NCBI RefSeq assembly: GCF_000233455.1
Contig: NZ_JH376421.1
Location: 331,021-395,020 of the forward strand
From: [Clostridium] citroniae WAL-17108
Lineage (GTDB): Bacteria > Bacillota > Clostridia > Lachnospirales > Lachnospiraceae
DNA length: 64,000 nt
Direction: 5' to 3'
Shown here: piece after piece, positions 27,269-35,662 of the stretch
How positions within the stretch are numbered: position 1 is the first letter of the stretch
How the letters are laid out: each line of letters opens with the position of its first letter
Position numbers and translations under genes: made by a program
Notes under the pieces: model-generated
Database searches by the model: none
What the model was told of the DNA's origin: nothing
The model's input: only the letters and a program-made list of their open reading frames with translations

Positions 27269-27292
27269 TTCACATATCAAAGGAGGTACCAT

Positions 27293-28402
27293 ATGAAAAA
27301 AAGAAATTTAGCAGCCATAACAGCCATGGTATTAACAGGCGCATTGTTAGCAGGATGCAGCAGCGGGACAGCGGCTACTAACGCTCCCCAGACCACACAG
27401 GCCGCCAAGGATGCGGCTGAGAACACCTCAGGCTCAAGCGGCTCCGGCACACAAGCGGCGCAGGATTCCGGCGGGTCTTTTGAAATCAACCGAAAATTAT
27501 TCTTCTGTCCCAAAAGTGTTGGCTTTGATTACTGGACCTCAGCTGAAAAGGGAATCATGGAAGCAGCCAAAGCCCTGGGTTATGAAGCTGTTTTTAACGG
27601 CCCGGCAACCACAGACTCCGCCCAGCAGATCAGCATGATACAGGACATGCTGGCCCAGGGCATCGGCGGTCTGGCCATTGCCCCCAATGATGCGGAGGCG
27701 ATCAGCGCAACCATTAAGGAAGCCCAGGACAAGGGGGTCAATACCATCACATTTGACACTGACGCCCCCAATTCCACCAGATCTTACCTGGTGTGCCCGG
27801 ACTCCGACTACTCTATGGGGCAGGAACTGGGGAAAATGATCGCGGAAGAAATGGGCCAGGAAGGAAAGCTGGCATTTATGGTCGCCTCCTTCAGTGCTGA
27901 AAACCAGGTATCCAAGGTGGAAGGAGCAACCGATTACCTCAAGGAAAACTGTCCGGATATTGAGATTGTTACAACCGTCAATTCAGATGATGACAACGAG
28001 ACCGCTTTTGCAAATGCCCAGACACTTTTGACCACCTATCCTGATCTAAAGGGCATCCTGGGATTTGCCGGCGCCGAAGCCCCCCAGGCTGCGGAAGCCA
28101 TCACACAGGCGATCAGCAACGGGGAAGTCAAGGAAGGCCAGATCGCAGTCACAGGAATCGGATTCCCCAATCAGTGCCGTCCCTATATCAAGAGCGGCGT
28201 GTTAAAACAGGTTCTCAGCTGGAATCCCACGGAAACAGGAAAAGTGGCCTGCTATGTGCTTGCAGCCATGGCAGAAGGTAAACCCATTGACGCCTCCTTT
28301 ACAGTAGACGGCACTGATATAAAAATCGAGGATGGGAATAAAGTATACCACGGATGCATCCTGCTGACTCCTGAGAATATTGACGAATATGATTATTCAT
28401 AG
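27293..28402 (+). CDS. Sugar/nucleoside-binding lipoprotein (RbsB type)
   Basis: A 369-residue exported lipoprotein with signal peptide and lipobox Cys22 (LLAGC), then a Ser/Gly/Ala-rich linker and a type I binding fold: KSVGFDYWTSAEKGIMEAAK, IQDMLAQGIGGLAIAPND, TFDTDAPNSTR. The last is the ribose-contact-like region. The start follows AAAGGAGG. It should define the substrate entering the pathway. Confidence 0.92.
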   Translation: MKKRNLAAITAMVLTGALLAGCSSGTAATNAPQTTQAAKDAAENTSGSSGSGTQAAQDSGGSFEINRKLFFCPKSVGFDYWTSAEKGIMEAAKALGYEAVFNGPATTDSAQQISMIQDMLAQGIGGLAIAPNDAEAISATIKEAQDKGVNTITFDTDAPNSTRSYLVCPDSDYSMGQELGKMIAEEMGQEGKLAFMVASFSAENQVSKVEGATDYLKENCPDIEIVTTVNSDDDNETAFANAQTLLTTYPDLKGILGFAGAEAPQAAEAITQAISNGEVKEGQIAVTGIGFPNQCRPYIKSGVLKQVLSWNPTETGKVACYVLAAMAEGKPIDASFTVDGTDIKIEDGNKVYHGCILLTPENIDEYDYS

Positions 28403-28414
28403 AGGAGATGCCAT

Positions 28415-28912
28415 ATGAAAACAATTAAGGCCGAGAGGATCAATAAAGAAAATTTTGCACCCTATGGAAGATATTACAATGTGTTTGAGGAACGAAAGAC
28501 CGAAAGTGAAGATTTTACAGCCTATATGCTAAGAGAACTCCACACAGACGAGCCCATGAACTTTGGCATTACGATCTGTAAAGCCGGTGACTTTGACAGT
28601 ATCAGTATGGAACGGCACTTTCTCACAGAGGAACCGCAGTTTACAGGCAACGGCGACATGGTCCTGACCGTTGCGGACAGCGACCCTGAGCACATGCCCC
28701 TGGCAGAAGATGTGAAGGCATTTATCCTGAAACCGGGAGACCTGGCAGTTCTGGCAAAAGGTATCTGGCATGATGCTAACCATGGCATCAGCAAAGACAC
28801 CATGTATTACTTTATGGCAACAAATAAGGCTCCTGATTCCAGAGAAACAGAATGGGTGCAAGTCAGCCCTGAACCGGTGCACGTGCTCGTACAGAAAGGA
28901 GGTACCATATGA
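28415..28912 (+). CDS. AllA-like protein 1 (ureidoglycolate lyase family)
   Basis: A 165-residue bicupin-like protein. The N-terminus IKAERINKENFAPYGRYY, the SMERHFLTEEPQF block and VKAFILKPGDLAVLAKGIWHDANHGI align with ureidoglycolate lyase AllA (ERH, FI...G, WHH-type motifs). AllA splits ureidoglycolate to glyoxylate and urea in purine breakdown. Identity is distant and a paralogue follows immediately, so the substrate may be a different ureido or N-acyl hemiaminal. It overlaps the next gene by 4 bases. Confidence 0.72.
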   Translation: MKTIKAERINKENFAPYGRYYNVFEERKTESEDFTAYMLRELHTDEPMNFGITICKAGDFDSISMERHFLTEEPQFTGNGDMVLTVADSDPEHMPLAEDVKAFILKPGDLAVLAKGIWHDANHGISKDTMYYFMATNKAPDSRETEWVQVSPEPVHVLVQKGGTI

Positions 28913-29382
28913 AGATAAAAGCAGTTCCGGTCAGCAGCACTGATTTTAAGCCCTTTGGAACATACTACAAAGTGATGGATGGGACACCGAGAACAGGCAC
29001 CGGGGGATGGAAAGCCTGGATGACCCGGGATGTGTGTATGGATGACGTGGCTCACTTTGGATTTACCATGGTAAAGGGCATGCCCTTTACCGTGGACACA
29101 ATGGAACGCCACACTAAAACGATGGAACTGATCGTCTGCGGGGATAAGCCCATCGTGCTGGCTGTTGCGGATTCAGACCCCTGCGGGCAGGCCAAGGCAG
29201 AGGATATCAGAGCCTTTATCATCTCTCCGGGAGAAATCGTTGTGATGAACAGGGGGATCTGGCATGATGCATGCCGCTGCGGGGAAGGCGGATCCTGTTA
29301 CTACTATTTCCTTTCTCTTGAAACAGATGAGAAGGCAGTCTTTCAGCCGGTGGAAGGCGACTGTGTGGACATCACGCTTTAA
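28909..29382 (+). CDS. AllA-like protein 2 (ureidoglycolate lyase family)
   Basis: A 157-residue paralogue of the preceding gene: IKAVPVSSTDFKPFGTYYKV, TMERHTKTMELIVCG, IRAFIISPGEIVVMNRGIWHDACRCG. The ERH and GIWHD motifs are kept while the rest has diverged. The two may form a heteromer or act on successive intermediates. ATG overlaps the upstream stop and follows AAAGGAGG. Confidence 0.72.
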   Translation: MKIKAVPVSSTDFKPFGTYYKVMDGTPRTGTGGWKAWMTRDVCMDDVAHFGFTMVKGMPFTVDTMERHTKTMELIVCGDKPIVLAVADSDPCGQAKAEDIRAFIISPGEIVVMNRGIWHDACRCGEGGSCYYYFLSLETDEKAVFQPVEGDCVDITL

Positions 29383-29414
29383 GCCGGATATACAGACACG
29401 AAAGGATCTTACAT

Positions 29415-30713
29415 ATGGATATATTTTCACAGGTAGAAGCCTGGATCGATGAAAACAGAGAGCAGGAAATTGAATTTCTGCAGCATTTGATCCAAATACC
29501 CAGCATCAATCCATGGTTTTCGGATTATAGGGAATATACTACAGAAAAAAATGTCCAGGAATTTCTCGCAGAAAGCCTGCAAAAACTGGGTTTCAGTGTC
29601 CGGCTTTGGGAGACAAGCGCTGATGGATTAAAAGACTTTGAGGGATATCCCGGTTATTATAAAGATCGCCCCATGCATGACAGACCCATCCTGTATGCCT
29701 GCTATAAAGGGACAGGTAATGGCCGGTCCCTGCTTCTGACCGGGCATGCTGATGTGGTAAAGGTGGGGGAAGGCTGGACCCGGGATCCCTTTGGCGCATC
29801 CATTGAAGGCAATCAGATATATGGCCGGGGTGCAGTGGACATGAAAGGCGGAATTGCCGCCATGATCATGGCAGCAAGAGCCGTGATCGAAAACAGAATT
29901 GAACTGCGGGGAGATATCCAGGTAAATACCGTACCGGACGAGGAAGCCGGGGGAATGGGGAGTCTGGACTATGTCCACAGGGGAATCCATTCTGATGGTG
30001 CCATCATGACCGAACCCACCGATCTTCAGATCGGTCCCATGTGCCGCGGGATCCTGTGGGGCAGGATCATCATTCCGGGCAGGGCCGGTCACATTGAAAT
30101 GGAACAGTCCCACTGGTCACAGGGCGGATCTGTGGATGCCGTAAAACTTCTGCAGCTCTACCTGAATCAAATTGACCATTTTAATGGCCGCTGGGCAACA
30201 AAAAAAGTTCATCCCCTTATGAATATTCCATGTCAGCTTCTGGTAGCCGGCGTACATGCAGGAGAATATCCCTCTGCTTATGCGGGCAGCGCAGAGATCA
30301 TCTTCGATGCCCAATACCTGCCCCAGGATCTGGATGACCATTACCGGGGGACGCGGATAAAAGCAGAGATCGAGGACTTTGTTGCCAGGGTTGCGGACAC
30401 CGATGAGTGGCTCAGGGAACACAGGCCCCATGTGGAATGGCTTCTGGATGCTGACTGCGCGGAAACGCCTGCTGACGGAGAATTTGTTAAGACCATGATC
30501 CAAGGGGCGGAAAAAATCAAATCCCCGGTCACAGTCAAGGGGTTAGGTGCCCACTCAGACATGGGATGGTATGTGCATAAAGGGATCCCCACCATTAACT
30601 TTGGTCCGGGTTCCCCACTGATCGCACATCAGGCCGATGAATATCTTGATCTGGACCAGTACATCACCAGCATTAAGATGCTGGCCGCAATGATCATAAA
30701 CTGGTGCCAATAA
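29415..30713 (+). CDS. M20-family amidohydrolase (ArgE/DapE/allantoate-amidohydrolase type)
   Basis: A 432-residue di-zinc hydrolase. Metal and catalytic motifs are GHADVVKVGEGW, GRGAVDMKGG, PDEEAGGMGSLD and the C-terminal GAHSDMGWYVHKGIPTINFGPG. Family members cleave amide, carbamoyl or N-acyl bonds in small molecules. Next to two AllA-like proteins a ureido or N-carbamoyl substrate is plausible, but sequence alone cannot show it. The start at 29415 follows AAAGGATCTTAC. Confidence 0.87.
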   Translation: MDIFSQVEAWIDENREQEIEFLQHLIQIPSINPWFSDYREYTTEKNVQEFLAESLQKLGFSVRLWETSADGLKDFEGYPGYYKDRPMHDRPILYACYKGTGNGRSLLLTGHADVVKVGEGWTRDPFGASIEGNQIYGRGAVDMKGGIAAMIMAARAVIENRIELRGDIQVNTVPDEEAGGMGSLDYVHRGIHSDGAIMTEPTDLQIGPMCRGILWGRIIIPGRAGHIEMEQSHWSQGGSVDAVKLLQLYLNQIDHFNGRWATKKVHPLMNIPCQLLVAGVHAGEYPSAYAGSAEIIFDAQYLPQDLDDHYRGTRIKAEIEDFVARVADTDEWLREHRPHVEWLLDADCAETPADGEFVKTMIQGAEKIKSPVTVKGLGAHSDMGWYVHKGIPTINFGPGSPLIAHQADEYLDLDQYITSIKMLAAMIINWCQ

Positions 30714-30752
30714 ATCCCTGTCCTGAACGGCAGGGAAGAAAAGAGGTGAAAA

Positions 30753-31499
30753 ATGTCTAAACGTATACTCCTTGCCGGCGAGTCGTGGATGAGTTATACC
30801 ACCCATGTAAAAGGGGCTGATTCTTTCTATACTTCCCTGTATGAAACCGGCGAAACATATCTTAAGGCAGCCCTTGAACGGGGAGGCTATGAGTTTACCT
30901 TCATGCCCAACCATGTGGCCCAGGAGGAATTCCCATTTACCATGGATGAGCTGGTGCAATACGACCTTGTCATCCTGTCGGACATAGGCGCCAACACCCT
31001 CCTCCTGCCTGCCCTTACCTTTACAAAGAGCAGGATCCTTCCCAACCGATGCATCCTTATAAGAGATTATGTGCTGGAAGGCGGGGCGCTCTTAATGATT
31101 GGGGGCTATCTCACATTTTCAGGCATTGATGCAAAAGGAAAATGGCAGGATACACCGGTCCAGGATGTACTCCCTGTGCGAATCCTGCCCACAGACGACA
31201 GGATGGAACACTGCGAGGGCATCCGCCCCACCCAGGTCTGCAGCCATCCTGCCCTAGCGGGAATAGGGAATGAATGGCCCCTGATACTGGGTTATAATAA
31301 GACCATTGCCAAGCCGGAGGCAATTGTCCCCGTAACAGTTGGCGATCATCCCCTTCTGGCCTTGGGCGAATACGGAAAAGGACGCTCCGCTGCTTTTACA
31401 ACGGACTGCGCCCCCCACTGGGCGCCTCCTGAGTTCTGTCATTGGGAAGGGTATGAAACGATTTTCTGCAATCTGGCCAAATGGCTTATAAACAAATAA
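30753..31499 (+). CDS. Glutamine-amidotransferase-like protein (PF07090-type)
   Basis: A 248-residue protein with a class I amidotransferase-like Rossmann core: RILLAGESWMSYTTHVKG, YDLVILSDIGANTLLLP, LEGGALLMIGGYLTFSGID, YGKGRSAAFTTDCAPHWAPPEF. The nucleophile elbow lacks an obvious Cys, having GGYLTF, so it is probably not a glutaminase. Such proteins often sit in sugar-uptake operons. It is the last gene before the terminator at 31508. Confidence 0.7.
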   Translation: MSKRILLAGESWMSYTTHVKGADSFYTSLYETGETYLKAALERGGYEFTFMPNHVAQEEFPFTMDELVQYDLVILSDIGANTLLLPALTFTKSRILPNRCILIRDYVLEGGALLMIGGYLTFSGIDAKGKWQDTPVQDVLPVRILPTDDRMEHCEGIRPTQVCSHPALAGIGNEWPLILGYNKTIAKPEAIVPVTVGDHPLLALGEYGKGRSAAFTTDCAPHWAPPEFCHWEGYETIFCNLAKWLINK

Positions 31500-31507
31500 A
31501 ATGTAAT

Positions 31508-31567
31508 AAAAAACGGAACCAAATCTGACTGCGGGCATAAATCCCCTGTCAGTTTCAGTTCCGTTTT
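31508..31567 (+). terminator. Terminator of the ADP-ribosylglycohydrolase operon
   Basis: AAAACGGAAC (31510-31519) pairs with GTTCCGTTTT (31558-31567), with further CTGAC/GTCAG pairing inside. Being bounded by A and T runs, it may also serve the leftward gene ending at 31598. Confidence 0.8.
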
Positions 31568-31597
31568 CTGATTTCCCGTTATCTGCTTTCCCGCATT

Positions 31598-31780
31598 CTA
31601 TTTATGCTCTCCGTGAACATCCTGGTGTGTACCGCAGCCGCCTGAGGAACATCCGGAACAGCCAGAACAGCCGGAGCAGCCTTTTCCTGCCTTCTTATCC
31701 CGGATCATGCCCCTTACAACCGCTCCTATGATCACTGCCAATATGACTAAAATTATAAATGTTGGAAGATTCATATACAT
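31598..31780 (-). CDS. FeoB-associated Cys-rich membrane protein
   Basis: A 60-residue protein: one N-terminal membrane span (about residues 5-22), a basic stretch (RDKKAGKG), then Cys-rich repeats CSGCSGCSGC and SGGCG ending in a His-containing tail. This matches the small proteins normally encoded after feoB for ferrous iron uptake. No feoA or feoB is in the window, so it is an orphan here. Its promoter carries DtxR-like boxes, supporting iron control. ATG at 31774 is an alternative start. Confidence 0.8.
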   Translation of the reverse strand: MYMNLPTFIILVILAVIIGAVVRGMIRDKKAGKGCSGCSGCSGCSSGGCGTHQDVHGEHK

Positions 31781-31847
31781 TCCCCTTTCCTTCTATCTGT
31801 TATCCGTCCGGTTTATAAAATCCCATCAATGGTTATAGATCGCATCG

Positions 31848-31901
31848 GTTAGGTAATTCTAACTTCGTTTTCAGATTAGCACTTTCTAACTCTCTTGTCA
31901 A
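31848..31901 (-). promoter_or_regulatory. Leftward promoter with two DtxR-like boxes
   Basis: On the minus strand TTGACA (31896-31901), 17 bases, TAATCT (31873-31878). TTAG-N6-CTAA occurs twice: 31849-31862 (inside GTTAGGTAATTCTAAC, 31848-31863), downstream of the -10, and 31876-31889, in the spacer. Both positions would block RNA polymerase. They resemble IdeR/DtxR operators (TTAGG...CTAA) and lie between the Cys-rich membrane protein gene and the divergent DtxR-type gene. Confidence 0.65.
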
Positions 31902-31955
31902 TCTTTTTTTTATATGTTACACTTAAGGTTAAAGACAAACGGGGGTGTTATTACA

Positions 31956-32342
31956 TTGAAGATACAGGAATCAGCGGAAAACTACTTAGAAACCATATTA
32001 ATGTTGGGAAAGGAAAAACCATATGTGCGTTCCATTGACATTGCCAATGAACTGAATTTTTCCAAGCCCAGCGTCAGCGTTGCCATGAAAAACCTCCGTG
32101 AAAACGGATACATCCTGATGGATGACCAGGGCCACATTACCCTTACCGCCTCAGGGCAGACTATTGCAGATACCATGTACGAGCGCCATACCATGCTGTC
32201 CAACTGGCTGATCTACCTGGGAGTGGATGCCAAGACAGCGGCCGAGGATGCCTGCCGCATGGAGCATGTTCTCAGCGCCCAGACATTTGAAGCCATCAAG
32301 CGCCACATTACCCTGGGCCATGAACTGCCGGACGGGGTATGA
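31956..32342 (+). CDS. DtxR/IdeR-family metal-dependent repressor, short form
   Basis: About 128 residues from a TTG start at 31956, preceded by GGGGGTG at good spacing; an ATG at 31914 would add 14 residues but has no ribosome site. It has a winged helix (YVRSIDIANELNFSKPSVSVAMKNL) and a dimerisation/metal domain with ERH and ACRMEH. The Cys in ACRMEH corresponds to the Cys of the DtxR primary site, where MntR has Glu, pointing to iron rather than manganese. There is no C-terminal SH3 domain. It likely binds the adjacent boxes. Confidence 0.82.
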   Translation: MKIQESAENYLETILMLGKEKPYVRSIDIANELNFSKPSVSVAMKNLRENGYILMDDQGHITLTASGQTIADTMYERHTMLSNWLIYLGVDAKTAAEDACRMEHVLSAQTFEAIKRHITLGHELPDGV

Positions 32343-32374
32343 CCATAACATCATAAGCACAGGAGGAGATGTCC

Positions 32375-32944
32375 ATGTTAAAAGACCTTGTGAACCAATG
32401 CCGTTCCTACAGAAGATTTTACGAAGATGTGCGGATTCCCTTTGATGAACTGAAGGATATGGTGGACACTGCAAGGGTCACAGGCAGTGCAGCCAATGCC
32501 CAGCCGTTAAAATACAGGATCATATGCGATCCCGACCAGTGCGCCAAGGTGTTTCCCACCATCGGATGGGCCGCTGCGTTAAAGGACTGGGGCGGGCCTG
32601 AACCGGGTGAACGTCCAAGCGCATATATTGCCGTTATCTGTGATCTCTCCATAGGAAAGAACAAACAGTGGGATGAAGGGATTACCTCCCAGACCATTAT
32701 GCTCAGCGCTGTGGAAAAGGGTTATGGCGGATGTATAATTGGAAACTGCAGGCGCTCTGAACTTTTGAAGATCCTTAACCTGGACCCGGACAAATATTGT
32801 GTGGGCCTGCTTCTGGCTCTTGGGAAACCAAAGGAAGATGTGGTCATGGTCCCTGTGGGCGAGGACCAAAACACGGTGTATTACAGGGATGAGAACCAGA
32901 CCCACTACGTCCCCAAGAGAAGCTTGGAAGATATCCTGATCTGA
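32375..32944 (+). CDS. Nitroreductase-family FMN oxidoreductase
   Basis: A 189-residue protein of the nitroreductase fold. QCRSYRRFYEDVRIP supplies the usual RSYRxF FMN-binding Arg motif, with SAANAQPLKYRII, GITSQTIMLSAVEKGYGGCIIG and LLLALGKPKE further on. The physiological substrate is unknown; relatives reduce nitro compounds, quinones or flavins with NAD(P)H. The start at 32375 is 8 bases after AGGAGG. It probably shares a transcript with the DtxR-type gene 32 bases upstream. Confidence 0.87.
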   Translation: MLKDLVNQCRSYRRFYEDVRIPFDELKDMVDTARVTGSAANAQPLKYRIICDPDQCAKVFPTIGWAAALKDWGGPEPGERPSAYIAVICDLSIGKNKQWDEGITSQTIMLSAVEKGYGGCIIGNCRRSELLKILNLDPDKYCVGLLLALGKPKEDVVMVPVGEDQNTVYYRDENQTHYVPKRSLEDILI

Positions 32945-32953
32945 TCGCAGAAT

Positions 32954-32989
32954 AAAAGAGGAGTCCATTAATCCGGACCTCCTCTTTTT
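32954..32989 (+). terminator. Terminator between nitroreductase and metal ATPase genes
   Basis: AAAAGAGGAGTCC (32954-32966) pairs with GGACCTCCTCTTTT (32975-32988) with one bulged base, followed by T. It can act in both directions. Confidence 0.8.
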
Positions 32990-33025
32990 ATGATCCCATC
33001 GTATGATCCTGCATCCACTCAAGTC

Positions 33026-34891
33026 CTACAGGGACAGCGCTCTCATGGCATTGATGATCGCTATCACCGACACGCCCACATCCGCAAATACGGCTTCCCA
33101 CATATTGGCCATACCAAAGGCCCCCATGAGAAGAACAATGGCCTTCACTCCCAGGGCAAATATGATATTCTGCTTTACAATGGTCATGGTCTTGCGGGAT
33201 ATACGCACCACATCCGCAATCTTGGAAGGATCGTCATCCATGAGCACTATATCCGCTGCCTCAATGGCTGCATCGGACCCCATACTTCCCATGGCGATCC
33301 CTATGTCTGCTCTGGAAAGCACCGGGGCATCATTGATCCCGTCTCCCACAAAGGCCAGCTTATCCTTTCCTTTCAGTTCGGCCAGCAGTTTCTCCACCTT
33401 GGCTACCTTACCGTCCGGAAGAAGCTCTGCATGGACCTCATCCAGGCCCAGACGGGCAGCCACTGCCTCGCCCACCTCTTTCTTGTCGCCGGTAAGCATG
33501 ACGGTCCGCTTTACTCCCACCCGTTTAAGGCTCCTGATGGCCTCATACGCCTCCTCCTTGATGGTGTCGGATATAATGATGGAGCCGTAAAATGTTCCGT
33601 CCATTGCAATGTAGACCGCTGTACCGATGCTGGGACTCTCCGTATATTCTACCTTCATCTCCTTCATCAGCTTGCTGTTGCCGGCAAGGACCACATGACC
33701 ATCGATCACTGCCTTAACACCGTGGCCGGAAATCTCCTCCGTGTCGGATACGCGGTTCATATCCAGGGCGTGGCCGCAGGCTTCCTTAATGGAGCGGGAA
33801 ATGGGATGGTCGGAATAGCTCTCCGCCAGTGCTGCCAGTTCCAAAAGTGACTCCTGGGTGCCAACTGCCGCATGTATTTCCGTCACCTTGAACTCACCTT
33901 TAGTAAGAGTTCCGGTCTTATCAAAGACAATGGTGTTCATCTCGGATAATGCCTCCAGATAGTTGCTTCCCTTGATCAGCACGCCCCGTCTGGACGCGGC
34001 GCCGATCCCTGAGAAAAAGCTCATGGGAACGGATATGACAAGGGCGCATGGGCAGGAAATTACCAGGAAGGTACATGCCCTTCTCACCCACTCGGCCCAG
34101 GACTGGCCAAAGACAAGGGGCGGGAGTACTGCAAGGATCACGGCGCCCACGACCACTACCGGTGTGTAATACCTGGCAAACCTGGTAATAAAATTTTCCA
34201 CCTGTGCCTTTTTGCTGCTGGCATTCTCCACCAGTTCCAGTATCTTGGCAACAGTGGAGTCATCAAACTCCTTTGTAACCTGTACCCTCAGAAGGCCGCT
34301 TCCATTGACACAGCCGCTGATCACATCATCCCCCACAGACGCCTTCCTTGGCACGGACTCACCGGTCAGGGCCGAGGTATCCACCATGGAATCGCCGAAC
34401 ACCACCTTGCCGTCCAGGGGAATCCTCTCCCCTGCCTTTACCACAATGATATCCCCTACCTGCACATCATCCGGATCCACCTGCTTAAGCTGTCCGTCCT
34501 CTTCTATATTGGCATATTCAGGACAGATATCCATCAGCTCCGTGATGGACTGTCTGGATCGGTTCACCGCGTAACTCTGGAACAGCTCTCCTACCTGATA
34601 GAACAACATAACCGCAACTGCTTCTGAATATTCCCCGATTCCGAATGCGCCAAAGGTGGCCACGGTCATAAGGAAGTTCTCATCAAACACCTGCCCGTTC
34701 CGTATATTGCGCAGGGCTTTATACACAATATCCCATCCGATCAGAACATAGGGGATCAGGTACACCGCCAGCTTTCCCCAGGTTCCCAGACCGGCCGGCA
34801 GCATATCCATATGGTCTGCGACCGCCATGGGAACATATATGATAAATGTAAGCAGGATGCGTCCCAGCATTGCCTTTTGTTTCTTAGTCAT
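33026..34891 (-). CDS. P1B-type heavy-metal ATPase (Zn/Cd/Pb exporter type)
   Basis: A 621-residue membrane ATPase with no N-terminal metal-binding domain, which is encoded separately at 35008-35226. It has TGES (actuator loop), the transmembrane metal motif SCPCALVIS (about residue 277), the phosphorylation site DKTGTLTKGE (about residue 322), SDHPISR with the HP pair, GDGINDAP, and a last helix with FADVGVSVIAIINAMR. CPC together with the C-terminal Asp pattern suits Zn/Cd/Pb export rather than copper. The start at 34891 follows AAAGGAAATCG. The ArsR gene and HMA gene upstream complete the operon. Confidence 0.93.
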   Translation of the reverse strand: MTKKQKAMLGRILLTFIIYVPMAVADHMDMLPAGLGTWGKLAVYLIPYVLIGWDIVYKALRNIRNGQVFDENFLMTVATFGAFGIGEYSEAVAVMLFYQVGELFQSYAVNRSRQSITELMDICPEYANIEEDGQLKQVDPDDVQVGDIIVVKAGERIPLDGKVVFGDSMVDTSALTGESVPRKASVGDDVISGCVNGSGLLRVQVTKEFDDSTVAKILELVENASSKKAQVENFITRFARYYTPVVVVGAVILAVLPPLVFGQSWAEWVRRACTFLVISCPCALVISVPMSFFSGIGAASRRGVLIKGSNYLEALSEMNTIVFDKTGTLTKGEFKVTEIHAAVGTQESLLELAALAESYSDHPISRSIKEACGHALDMNRVSDTEEISGHGVKAVIDGHVVLAGNSKLMKEMKVEYTESPSIGTAVYIAMDGTFYGSIIISDTIKEEAYEAIRSLKRVGVKRTVMLTGDKKEVGEAVAARLGLDEVHAELLPDGKVAKVEKLLAELKGKDKLAFVGDGINDAPVLSRADIGIAMGSMGSDAAIEAADIVLMDDDPSKIADVVRISRKTMTIVKQNIIFALGVKAIVLLMGAFGMANMWEAVFADVGVSVIAIINAMRALSL

Positions 34892-34956
34892 AACGATTTC
34901 CTTTCCAATACAGGCATGGCCTGCAATTCCTCACCGCAAGATCAAGTCCGGATTAA

Positions 34957-35030
34957 AGCTGGATCATAGCTGGACCACAGCCAAATTACAGCTGGACCAT
35001 ATATGGATCACAGCTGGATCACACAGTCCG
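34957..35030 (-). repeat. Short degenerate repeats between HMA and ATPase genes
   Basis: The unit AGCTGGAYCAY recurs about five times, imperfectly, in the 115-base gap, for example near 34958, 34969, 34990 and 35011. The last copy supplies the final codons and stop of the HMA gene. It could be slippage-derived or form stacked hairpins, since AGCT is self-complementary. Confidence 0.6.
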
Positions 35031-35226
35031 GTTCAACCTTTTTACACACTGCTACAACTTCCTGCATGATCTCGTCAAACCTGCCGTCCTCAGCCTCAAT
35101 GGTCATCTTCTGTGTCATGAAGCTCACATTGGCATCCGATACACCCTGGATCTTTTTGATGGCTTCCTCCATCTTAGCCGCACAGTTGGCGCAATCCAGA
35201 TCCTGTAATTTGAATTTCTTTTTCAT
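35008..35226 (-). CDS. Stand-alone heavy-metal-associated (HMA) domain protein
   Basis: A 72-residue single-domain protein with the metal motif LDCANCAAKME (CxxC) and the ferredoxin-like pattern IKKIQGVSDANVSF. It would bind a soft metal and hand it to the ATPase encoded next, replacing the fused N-terminal domain. ATG at 35226 sits 8 bases after GGAGG; the ATG at 35241 overlaps the ribosome site. The Cys in the tail EPDCVIQL is an extra potential ligand. Confidence 0.85.
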   Translation of the reverse strand: MKKKFKLQDLDCANCAAKMEEAIKKIQGVSDANVSFMTQKMTIEAEDGRFDEIMQEVVAVCKKVEPDCVIQL

Positions 35227-35268
35227 TTTCATATCCTCCATCTATTATTATTTTAAGAACTACTGCTT

Positions 35269-35628
35269 TTATTCCTGAATGTGTTCCATACCCTGGTTGA
35301 TAATGGTCCTCACATGACCGTCCGCCAGGGAATAGAACACAGCCTTTCCCTCCCTGCGGCTCTTCACCAGCCGGTTCTGCTTTAATATCCTCAGCTGGTG
35401 GGAGATCGCCGACTGGTTCATGTTCAGCAGCTGCGCTATGTCGCACACGCACATCTCAGACTCAAAGAGCACATACAGTATCTTGATCCGGGTGGAATCA
35501 CCAAAAACCTTAAATATCTCTGCCAGGTCGTAGAGTTCATCCTCCTCCGGCATCTTATTGTTAACAGCTTTAACCACATCCTCATGGACCTGGTAAAAGT
35601 CACAGCACTCCACATCGTTTACCGCCAT
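35269..35628 (-). CDS. ArsR/SmtB-family metal sensor (CadC/ZiaR-like)
   Basis: A 119-residue winged-helix repressor. It has N-terminal Cys residues (ECCDFYQVHED), CVCDIAQLL as in CadC-type alpha-3 sites, the recognition helix NQSAISHQLRIL and a C-terminal DGHVRTIINQGMEH resembling the alpha-5 zinc site. It would release its operator when zinc, cadmium or lead binds. ATG at 35628 follows GGGGG at good spacing; the ATG at 35655 lacks a site. First gene of the ArsR-HMA-ATPase operon. Confidence 0.88.
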   Translation of the reverse strand: MAVNDVECCDFYQVHEDVVKAVNNKMPEEDELYDLAEIFKVFGDSTRIKILYVLFESEMCVCDIAQLLNMNQSAISHQLRILKQNRLVKSRREGKAVFYSLADGHVRTIINQGMEHIQE

Positions 35629-35662
35629 GGCCTTGACCCCCTTTTTCTCATTCACATCTGTT

